DNA from: Sphingobacteriia bacterium
GTDB lineage: Bacteria > Bacteroidota > Bacteroidia > Chitinophagales > Chitinophagaceae
Direction: 5' to 3'
Assembly (NCBI GenBank): GCA_947460365.1
Contig: CANHJH010000006.1
Location: 1 to 38,169 of the forward strand
DNA: 38,169 nucleotides
Shown here in pieces: positions 30,446 to 38,169 of this stretch. Each line of letters starts with the position of its first letter. Position 1 is the stretch's first letter. Both the position numbers and the translations under genes were made by a program. The notes beneath the pieces were generated by a model. The model was not told the origin of the DNA. It did no database searches and saw only the letters and a list, made by a program, of their open reading frames with translations.

Positions 30446-31744
30446 TTATTTTATAGCATATTTATATTTATATCGTTCGTATAACTGTTTATGTTTATCA
30501 TTTAATTCAATTTCTCTACCCTGTATATACCCTTTTATTACATTACTATTTTTCATATCTAATATATCACCTTCTGTTATGATAATATTAGCATCTTTTC
30601 CAACCATTATACTACCCGTTTTATCTTCAATTCCCAGTATCTTAGCTGTATTATAAGTTATAGCGCTTATAGATTTTTCTTTATCTAATCCATAAGCAGC
30701 TGCTATTCCAGCATTAAATGCTAAATTTCTTCCTCTATTCTGTGAATCATCATCATTGATGCAAAATAATACACCTGCTTTTTCTAAAACAGCGGGTACT
30801 TTAAATATTTGATCAATATCATCATCTTCTACCTCAGGAAGTTCTAGTAATTGACTTAATATTACTGATATATTGTTTTGTTTGAGTAAATCAGCAACTT
30901 GCCAACTTTCTGAACCTCCTACTATTACTACATCAAAATTAAATTCTCTTACAAAGTCAATCGTTAATAGTATTTGTTTAACCTGGTCACAATGAATAAA
31001 TAATTTTGCTTTTTTGTTAAATAGGTTTCTGGTTGCTTCTAATTTTAAATTCTTTTTTATAGGCGTGCTTTCTATATAACTTTTAGCCTCTCTAAAAAAG
31101 TTTTTTACTTCTTCTACTTTATTCAATGCTTCTTTTACAGGGTCACCTGATTGATTGCCCATTCCAAAACCTCGTCCCATTGGTCTACTTACCATGCTTG
31201 GCATATAGAAATTCATACCAATATCTGTTTTATACCCGGCATCTTCTTCATTCCATGCATCTAATTGAACCATGGAAGATAAGCCACCTATTAAACTTCC
31301 TTGCGGAGCAGTGTGAGCCAACAATATACCATTCGATCGTAAGGTATTTATAATTTTAGAATCTGCATTGTATGCTGATATAGAACGTATGTTACTGTTC
31401 CATTCTCCTAATTCGTAAAAATCCTGCATACTTCTAATTCCAATTATTTCTTGTAAGCCCAATGTAGACATTGGTAATATTAATCCTGGATAAACCTGCT
31501 TCCCTTTTGCATCATATACTTTTGTATTTTCTTTTTCTACTTTTATATCTGTTCCTACTTCTTCAATTTTACCATTTTTAATTTTAATGGTTCCATTTTC
31601 TATTTTATTACCATCACCTACATGAATAGTTGCATTGGTTATATAAACAGATTCTGTTTGTTTTTTTACCGGATAAATAGTTTCTTGTGATTTTATATTA
31701 TTATGTAAAATCAATAAACTTCCTATTATTAATATTTTTTTCAT
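30446..31744 (-). CDS. Amidohydrolase-superfamily protein, exported, lacking the first HxH metal motif
   Basis: Signal peptide; N-terminal and C-terminal amidohydrolase beta-sandwich signatures (TNATIHVGDGNKIENGTIKIKNGKIEEVG; GSIMVGKDANIIITEGDIL). Confidence 0.85.
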   Translation of the reverse strand: MKKILIIGSLLILHNNIKSQETIYPVKKQTESVYITNATIHVGDGNKIENGTIKIKNGKIEEVGTDIKVEKENTKVYDAKGKQVYPGLILPMSTLGLQEIIGIRSMQDFYELGEWNSNIRSISAYNADSKIINTLRSNGILLAHTAPQGSLIGGLSSMVQLDAWNEEDAGYKTDIGMNFYMPSMVSRPMGRGFGMGNQSGDPVKEALNKVEEVKNFFREAKSYIESTPIKKNLKLEATRNLFNKKAKLFIHCDQVKQILLTIDFVREFNFDVVIVGGSESWQVADLLKQNNISVILSQLLELPEVEDDDIDQIFKVPAVLEKAGVLFCINDDDSQNRGRNLAFNAGIAAAYGLDKEKSISAITYNTAKILGIEDKTGSIMVGKDANIIITEGDILDMKNSNVIKGYIQGREIELNDKHKQLYERYKYKYAIK

Positions 31745-31767
31745 TATTGTTTATTTAAAGATTTTGA

Positions 31768-34700
31768 TTAATTAATGTCTTCTAGATCTACATCCAACAT
31801 TCTTAATTTTTCATCATGATCAGAACAATTATGCATGTATCTAAAACTTGGACTCACAGGAACTGTTATTCCTCCTGTTTTTTTCTCTCCAACCATTTTG
31901 TTTATTAATCGATTTCTTTCCTTTTTAACTTCTTTTCTTAATTCTTCATCTTTACTTCTATCAAAATATATAGTACCATCTACCACAGTATATAATGCTT
32001 TTGCATATATACTTAATGGATTATCGTTCCATAAAACAATATCAGCATCTTTTCCTTCTTTTATACTTCCCACCTTATCATCTACATGTAACATTTTTGC
32101 AGGATTGATTGTAACGAGATTTAAAGCTTCTGTTTCTGATAATCCACCATACTTAATTGTTTTAGCTGCTTCTTGATTCAATCTTCTAGCCATTTCTGCA
32201 TCATCAGAATTGATACCAACATTTAATCCAACTTTATGCATTATTGCTGCATTATATGGTATGGCGTCTTGTACTTCATTTTTGTAAGCCCACCAATCAG
32301 AGAATGTGGAAGCACTTGCTCCGTGTTCTTTCATTCTATCTGCTACTTTATAACCTTCTAATATATGCGTGAATGTATTTATTTTAAAACCAAATTTTTC
32401 TGCCACACGCATTGTGGTTAAAATTTCGCTTGCTACATAACTATGACAAGTAATGTATCTTTTCTTGTTCATTATTTCCACTAAAGCATCTAATTCTAAA
32501 TCTCTTCTAACTACTGACTTTGAAACAGTTTTATCTTTTACTTCTACTACTTTTAAACTTGCTTCATATTCTTTTGCTCTGGTAAAAGCATCTGTTAAAA
32601 CTTGCTCAACGCCCATTCTTGTATCTGGGAATCTATTGTTACCAGAAGTTAATGAAGTTCTTTTAACATTTTCACCCAATGCAAATTTTATAAAAGGATC
32701 TGACCCTTTAAATTTTAATTCTTGATCATTTACTCCCCAACGTAATTTTATTAATTGAGTTTGACCACCTATCGTATTGGCTGAACCATGTAATATATGT
32801 GAGGTTGTAACACCCCCACTTAACTGTCTATATATGTTTACATCATCTGGATTTAAATTATCTTGTATTCTAACTTCTGAAGTAACACTTTGTCCACCTT
32901 CATTAATGGATGAACATGCTATATGTGAATGTTCGTCTATAATTCCTGCCGTTAAATGTTTACCTCGTGCATCAATAATCTTTGCTAATGGCTCATTAAT
33001 GTTTTTACCGATTTTTACAATTTTACCATTTTTCACTAATAGGTCAGTCTCATTTAAAACCCCTTCTTTTTCACTTGTCCAGATAGTAGCATTCTTAAAC
33101 AATATATTTTCTTGTTTAGGTAATTGATTTTCTATTACTCCAAATGAAGTAAATGGATAAATGGTTTTACCTATGCTTCCTATATTTTTTGTTTTCTCAT
33201 TTTCAATTTCTTTCTCATTCTCTTTTTGTAAAGTTGCTGACCACACAATTAAATTACCTATTGAATCTTTTCCGTTTCCTGAAAATCCATTTTCATTTAA
33301 ATACCCACTTAAATTAAACGTATTGCTAACTATTTGTTTTGTTTTATTATCCCCTTTTTTTATACTGTTGTTGGATATGATCTTTACATACTTACCATCA
33401 AAACTAAATTTAGTATTGAATGTATCTTTATTAATTAAGTATGCAGTAGTATTATTTTTTATGTTTAAAGTATAATTCTCATTATTTATCGTTATCTGAT
33501 AATTACCATTTATATTTTTCCATAATTCATCTTTAACATTATTTCTTTCACCCTGTATCCAGTTTTGTAAAATATTTGTTTTATCGGCAAAAATAGATCC
33601 AGATGTAATTAAGAAGTTGGCCATTTTACCAGGTTCTAAACTACCTACCTTTTCATATATTCCTATTAGCTGTGCTGGAGTTTTGGTTAATGCTTCTAAT
33701 GCAGCTTTTTCTGTTAATCCATATTCCATTGCTTTTTTAATATTTGTAAAAAAGCTTTTATTGTCCTTTAAATCAGCAGAAGATAAACAAAACGGGATTC
33801 CTGCTTTTTCAATCGCACCTGGATTGGTTGGTGCTAATTCCCAATTTTTTAAATCTGCCAATGATACTAATCTTGCATCATTAACATCTTCTAAATCTTG
33901 AGTTTGAGGAAAGTTAAGTGTAACAATTAAAGGAGCTTTTGTACTAGCTACTTCATTTATTCTTTGATATTCTTTACCTGTAGATTTTATAATATATTGA
34001 ACATTGAATTCATCTCCTATTCTATCTGCTCTCATAACATTCCACAAATCGATTCCCCGATCTGTTGGATCCATGATTTGAGGAAGTGTCCAATTTTCAT
34101 TTATTTTTTTTAATGAAATATTTACTCCTTCCTTTTCAGTAGATTTATTATCCTTATACCAAATTGCATCATTATAATATTGTCTTAATAATGCAATGGT
34201 TCCCATTAATGAAGATGGATAACTCTGTGTGGATGTGCCTTTACTAAAAGATAAATTGGAGGTAGCTCTTTCTTTTAGTATTACTAAGTTTTCTTTTTTA
34301 TTATTTAATGTTACTACTGTTCCTGTTCCTCTTATGATTCCATCTTTCTGATGAGTAAGTACTGTGCCAAATCCTATGTCCCTTAATTGTTTTGCTTTAC
34401 TCTCCTCTACTGTAAAAATGTTCACAGCATCAATTTCAGCATGTATAGCTTGGTTCCATCCAAATGCACCTTTTTGATTATTGGTCATTTGACTTGATCT
34501 AAAAAAATCAAATCCACCACTAGCAGCTTGTTTTTGCGGCATTCCATAATCTGTATAAATATCTATAAAAGATGGATAGATATATTTTCCTTTGCAATCT
34601 ATGATAATGGCATCTTTAGGAATGTCTATTCCCTTTCCAATATTGTCAATTTTTCCCTCACGTATAATTAAGGTACCTTCTTGAATAGTTGTTTGTACGT

Positions 34701-34836
34701 CTTTTACAATTGTACTATTAATAAACGCGTAACAACTATTTCTTTTGTCTGCAACTCCATTTACTGGAAAAGTTTCTTGTGCTCTAATAATGACCGACAA
34801 TAGTAAGAGACTAACTACTAGTCTGAATTTTCTCAT
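31768..34836 (-). CDS. Large exported amidohydrolase with two amidohydrolase-like modules
   Basis: 1022 aa; degenerate N-terminal module (KYIYPSFIDIYTDYG; KVGSLEPGKMANFLITSG) and an apparently intact C-terminal module (AGIIDEHSHIACSS; VGSIKEGKDADIVLWNDNPLS). Confidence 0.88.
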   Translation of the reverse strand: MRKFRLVVSLLLLSVIIRAQETFPVNGVADKRNSCYAFINSTIVKDVQTTIQEGTLIIREGKIDNIGKGIDIPKDAIIIDCKGKYIYPSFIDIYTDYGMPQKQAASGGFDFFRSSQMTNNQKGAFGWNQAIHAEIDAVNIFTVEESKAKQLRDIGFGTVLTHQKDGIIRGTGTVVTLNNKKENLVILKERATSNLSFSKGTSTQSYPSSLMGTIALLRQYYNDAIWYKDNKSTEKEGVNISLKKINENWTLPQIMDPTDRGIDLWNVMRADRIGDEFNVQYIIKSTGKEYQRINEVASTKAPLIVTLNFPQTQDLEDVNDARLVSLADLKNWELAPTNPGAIEKAGIPFCLSSADLKDNKSFFTNIKKAMEYGLTEKAALEALTKTPAQLIGIYEKVGSLEPGKMANFLITSGSIFADKTNILQNWIQGERNNVKDELWKNINGNYQITINNENYTLNIKNNTTAYLINKDTFNTKFSFDGKYVKIISNNSIKKGDNKTKQIVSNTFNLSGYLNENGFSGNGKDSIGNLIVWSATLQKENEKEIENEKTKNIGSIGKTIYPFTSFGVIENQLPKQENILFKNATIWTSEKEGVLNETDLLVKNGKIVKIGKNINEPLAKIIDARGKHLTAGIIDEHSHIACSSINEGGQSVTSEVRIQDNLNPDDVNIYRQLSGGVTTSHILHGSANTIGGQTQLIKLRWGVNDQELKFKGSDPFIKFALGENVKRTSLTSGNNRFPDTRMGVEQVLTDAFTRAKEYEASLKVVEVKDKTVSKSVVRRDLELDALVEIMNKKRYITCHSYVASEILTTMRVAEKFGFKINTFTHILEGYKVADRMKEHGASASTFSDWWAYKNEVQDAIPYNAAIMHKVGLNVGINSDDAEMARRLNQEAAKTIKYGGLSETEALNLVTINPAKMLHVDDKVGSIKEGKDADIVLWNDNPLSIYAKALYTVVDGTIYFDRSKDEELRKEVKKERNRLINKMVGEKKTGGITVPVSPSFRYMHNCSDHDEKLRMLDVDLEDIN

Positions 34837-34942
34837 AATAAATAATTTTAGTATTGTAAGCTAATAATTTGAACTTACAATTCTCCAAAAATTATTCTAT
34901 TTATGATGAACGGAATATAAATATGCAACACTGTTACATATA

Positions 34943-36811
34943 TTATCTTCCCATATATACCATTAATATTTGTATATCGCTTGGATTCACTCCGCTTATT
35001 CTGCTTGCTTGTCCAAGTGTAGCAGGTTTTATTTTTACAAATTTCTGCATTGCTTCTTTTGAAATTGCGGACAGTTTAGTGTAATCAAAATCTTCAGGAA
35101 TTTTCATGTTTTCTAAATCGCTCATTTGTTCAACTAATGATTCCTCTTTTACAATATAGTGTTCGTATTTTATTTGAATCTCGGCTTGTTGAATATTTTC
35201 ACGTGAAACAGTTTTAAATTTTTCTTTTAATTCTGGCACCACATCTGTAATACCTTGTAAGGTAACATTTGGTCGTAAAAGAATTTTACCTGCTTTTTGT
35301 TTTTCTGTTATTGTAGCAGAATCTATAGATTCAAAATAGCCATTTATTTCTTCTGGTAATATATTTAAATCTTTTAATGTTTTCTTGATTTCTTTTACTT
35401 CCTCCATTTTTTGATGTACCAACTTTAATCTTTCTTCACTGGCTAATCCAAGATTATAAGATTTTTCTGTTAATCTAATATCTGCATTATCTTGTCTAAG
35501 TAAGGTTCTAAATTCTGCTCTGCTGGTAAACATTCTATAAGGCTCATCGGTACCTTTGTTGATTAAATCATCTATCAGTACTCCGATATAAGCATCACTT
35601 CTTTTTAATACGAATGGGTCTAAATTTTTTGATTTTTGATGAGCATTAATACCTGCCATTAATCCTTGACAAGCGGCTTCTTCATAACCAGTTGTTCCAT
35701 TTATTTGTCCAGCAAAAAACAAGTTTTTAATTATTTTAGTTTCGAGTGAATTAGATAATTGTGTTGGCATAAAGTAATCATACTCTATGGCATAACCCGG
35801 TCTAAATATTCTAACATTTTCAAAACCCGGTATTTGTTTCATTGCAGCATATTGTACATCTTCTGGTAAAGAAGTGGAGAATCCATTTACATATATTTCA
35901 ACTGTATTCCAGCCTTCTGGTTCTACAAATATTTGATGACGATCTCTATCTGCAAATCGATTTATTTTATCTTCTATACTTGGACAATATCTTGGCCCTA
36001 CACCTTCTATTCTTCCTTGGTACATTGGACTTCTATCGAACCCTGTTTTTAATAAATCGTGTACGGTGTTATTGGTATAAGTTATAAAACAGCTTCTTTG
36101 ATTTTCAGCTTTTACTCGTGGAATATTTAGATATGAAAAGCCTACTATTTCATCATCTCCTTTTTGTTCTTCCATTTTAGTATAGTCTAAACTTCTTCCA
36201 TCTACTCTAGGAGGTGTACCTGTTTTTAATCGATCGCTTTTCATTCCATATTCCACCAATTGTTCAGTGATACCTGTTGCTGCTTTTTCTGCAACTCTAC
36301 CACCACCAAATTGTTTTTCTCCGATATGAATTACACCATTTAAGAAAGTTCCACTTGTTACTACCACAGACTCAGCCAGTATTTCATGACCCATGCCGGT
36401 AATTACCCCACAAGCCTTTTCCTTTTTTATGATGATGGATTTAACCATGTCTTGATAGAAATCTACATTGGGTGTTTGTTCTAACATTTCTCTCCACTTA
36501 CCAGCAAACAACATTCTATCGTTTTGTGCTCTTGGACTCCACATGGCTGGCCCCTTACTTAGATTAAGCATCTTAAATTGTATAGTACTCAGGTCAGATA
36601 CAATTCCACTATAACCCCCCATTGCATCTATTTCTCTCACAATTTGTCCTTTTGCAATACCACCCATTGCCGGATTACAACTCATTTGTGCAATGGTTTG
36701 CATATTCATGGTTACCAGCAAAACTTTACTACCTAAGTTTGCTGCTGCTGCGGCGGCTTCACAACCTGCATGGCCTGCACCTACTACTATTACATCGTAT
36801 TTTGGAAACAT
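34943..36811 (-). CDS. mnmG: tRNA uridine-5-carboxymethylaminomethyl(34) synthesis enzyme MnmG (GidA)
   Basis: [104 protein letters not shown]. Confidence 0.98.
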   Translation of the reverse strand: MFPKYDVIVVGAGHAGCEAAAAAANLGSKVLLVTMNMQTIAQMSCNPAMGGIAKGQIVREIDAMGGYSGIVSDLSTIQFKMLNLSKGPAMWSPRAQNDRMLFAGKWREMLEQTPNVDFYQDMVKSIIIKKEKACGVITGMGHEILAESVVVTSGTFLNGVIHIGEKQFGGGRVAEKAATGITEQLVEYGMKSDRLKTGTPPRVDGRSLDYTKMEEQKGDDEIVGFSYLNIPRVKAENQRSCFITYTNNTVHDLLKTGFDRSPMYQGRIEGVGPRYCPSIEDKINRFADRDRHQIFVEPEGWNTVEIYVNGFSTSLPEDVQYAAMKQIPGFENVRIFRPGYAIEYDYFMPTQLSNSLETKIIKNLFFAGQINGTTGYEEAACQGLMAGINAHQKSKNLDPFVLKRSDAYIGVLIDDLINKGTDEPYRMFTSRAEFRTLLRQDNADIRLTEKSYNLGLASEERLKLVHQKMEEVKEIKKTLKDLNILPEEINGYFESIDSATITEKQKAGKILLRPNVTLQGITDVVPELKEKFKTVSRENIQQAEIQIKYEHYIVKEESLVEQMSDLENMKIPEDFDYTKLSAISKEAMQKFVKIKPATLGQASRISGVNPSDIQILMVYMGR

Positions 36812-36815
36812 GCTG

Positions 36816-36823
36816 CAAAGATA
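36816..36823 (-). promoter_or_regulatory. Putative Bacteroidota -7 element (TATCTTTG) of mnmG
   Basis: Minus-strand TATCTTTG, an exact match to the TAnnTTTG consensus, 4 nt before the ATG. Confidence 0.4.
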
Positions 36824-36888
36824 GTTCAGTATATATTTAACCGTATTTTTTTCTGCTTATTAATGTTATTTAATCACTTCTTACACAT

Positions 36889-36904
36889 TGTTCCACGTGG
36901 AACA
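36889..36904. promoter_or_regulatory. parS-like ParB site 1 (TGTTCCACGTGGAACA)
   Basis: Perfect 16-bp palindrome with the parS core; part of a five-copy array. Confidence 0.88.
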
Positions 36905-37085
36905 TACCTGTAGAACATTCTATCATTTGCTATCCATGATCTTCATTACTTCCAACTTTCTATAACTAACTACATTCTCATACATCTCCCCTAAAAACCA
37001 TTCCCTTCTACTATTAACCCTTAGACTTATCCCCCACGATTATATTATCAATGACTAATTCGCTTTCCTATTCTATACACCATGA

Positions 37086-37101
37086 TGTTCCACGTGGAAC
37101 A
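37086..37101. promoter_or_regulatory. parS-like ParB site 2 (TGTTCCACGTGGAACA)
   Basis: Identical to site 1. Confidence 0.88.
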
Positions 37102-37293
37102 TCATTTTATTCAAGCCTAAGTATTCCCGGATATTAAGCCGCCCCCTCATTTTATGGATGTTTCTCTGTGTTATAATAATAATAGGAACACTTGTTCTTG
37201 CTCTTTTACTACCCCTTACATTTATTTATTTACCGAATAGCACTTATCTGCAGATACATTTTTAGTTATTCATGTTAATAATAGGATGTATAA

Positions 37294-37309
37294 TGTTCCA
37301 CGTGGAACA
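37294..37309. promoter_or_regulatory. parS-like ParB site 3 (TGTTCCACGTGGAACA), within the 26-bp palindrome 37289-37314
   Basis: Identical core; palindrome extends to TATAATGTTCCACGTGGAACATTATA. Confidence 0.88.
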
Positions 37310-37518
37310 TTATATTATGTAATCAGCCACCCATCTGATCAGCAATTATGTCTATTAATAACCGGTAAGCATTCTTTTATTGTGACTGTGTTGCCCTAAA
37401 CAATTAAAATATCACACACAAACCGTAAGCCTCCACTTAATTTGCTGTTCTTATAGACGTACTATACCTATTGGATCAACCTTGATTGTCCTCTATCTTT
37501 AATAATACCCAGTTAAAA

Positions 37519-37534
37519 TGTTTCACGTGGAACA
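37519..37534. promoter_or_regulatory. parS-like ParB site 4 (TGTTTCACGTGGAACA)
   Basis: One base different from sites 1-3; matches the general TGTTNCACGTGNAACA form. Confidence 0.88.
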
Positions 37535-37729
37535 TTGATTTATGTATGCCGATTTGTTTGTGATTTACAATAAATAGTATTTGCTGGTTGGTGTTAGAAT
37601 CCGTTAGTGCAGTTTGTTTATTCATATAACCAGAGAGCTGTTTATAAAGGATCTATAAAACAGATTAATCTCTATCTATAAGTAAATCTTACGCCTGCTT
37701 TGTTGTACATAATCATACACCTGCTGTAA

Positions 37730-37745
37730 TGTTTCACGTGGAACA
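37730..37745. promoter_or_regulatory. parS-like ParB site 5 (TGTTTCACGTGGAACA)
   Basis: Identical to site 4. Confidence 0.88.
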
Positions 37746-38169
37746 TAAATCGTGAGGACTGGTCTAAAAGCGTTGTGCAATATGTTTATATGAGTCTGAT
37801 TTGTTTGGGCGTATTAATTGATGGGTAAATTCCAATACAATCCGTTGGATTATTCATTGATAATTGCAACCAGACAGCAATGTAAATGACTTATAACACC
37901 ATAATCATGTAGGGCATTACTTACGTAAAAATCAAGAGCTTTGACATTCAGGTTCATAAGAGCAATTAATTGTGCAGTATAAAGCGAATGCAATTGTTGA
38001 CTTTCATGCAAATGGATTTAATTGAGGTATTCTTTTTTACTAATAAGATTAGAATGAAGTGTTTATGATTCACAGGGGGGTGTACTAAATATTAGACAAA
38101 TCCAATTAAAACCCCTTATTTATTACAGCATACTACGATTAATTATTAAAGCAGTAAATAACAGAAAAG

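Noticed and set aside
880-36840. Other short track ORFs overlapping larger genes on the opposite strand or in another frame (e.g. 880-1074, 3140-3469, 8860-9150, 20353-20550, 33161-33475)
   Set aside because: Each is antisense or out of frame to a confidently recognised gene and has no recognisable domain.
1-38169. CRISPR arrays, tRNA/rRNA genes, prophage or known defence systems
   Set aside because: Scanned by eye; no regular spaced repeats with unique spacers other than the parS array, no tRNA-like cloverleaf, and no phage or defence gene families recognised apart from the orphan MNT gene.

Overview
The window looks like a chromosomal segment from a Bacteroidota bacterium, probably Chitinophagaceae-like; this is judged from protein families, not from a search. 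From left to right it carries: a truncated corA; a DUF1080 gene; an atypical LuxR-type response regulator; an FGE/SUMF1-like lipoprotein; a sterol-desaturase-family gene; convergent, overlapping kdsB and a kdnB-like gene; an esterase; uvrB; a small accessory islet (orphan MNT nucleotidyltransferase, RAYT/IS200-like transposase, paired REP-like hairpins); a leftward run of mostly exported hydrolases; recA; a GGT-family gene; a PpiD/SurA-like foldase; DUF2480; a second sterol-desaturase-family gene; polA; two amidohydrolase-superfamily genes; and mnmG. The strongest non-coding signal is the gene-free region right of mnmG (36.8-38.2 kb). It holds five near-identical 16-bp parS-like (ParB-site) palindromes at about 200-bp spacing, and the hand-counted GC skew changes sign inside the array. 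This makes it a candidate origin-proximal centromere. A second intergenic region (23.66-24.07 kb) has a cluster of DnaA-box-like 9-mers and a long-armed inverted repeat. A markedly AT-richer block of core genes lies between the two. No rRNA, tRNA or CRISPR array was recognised.
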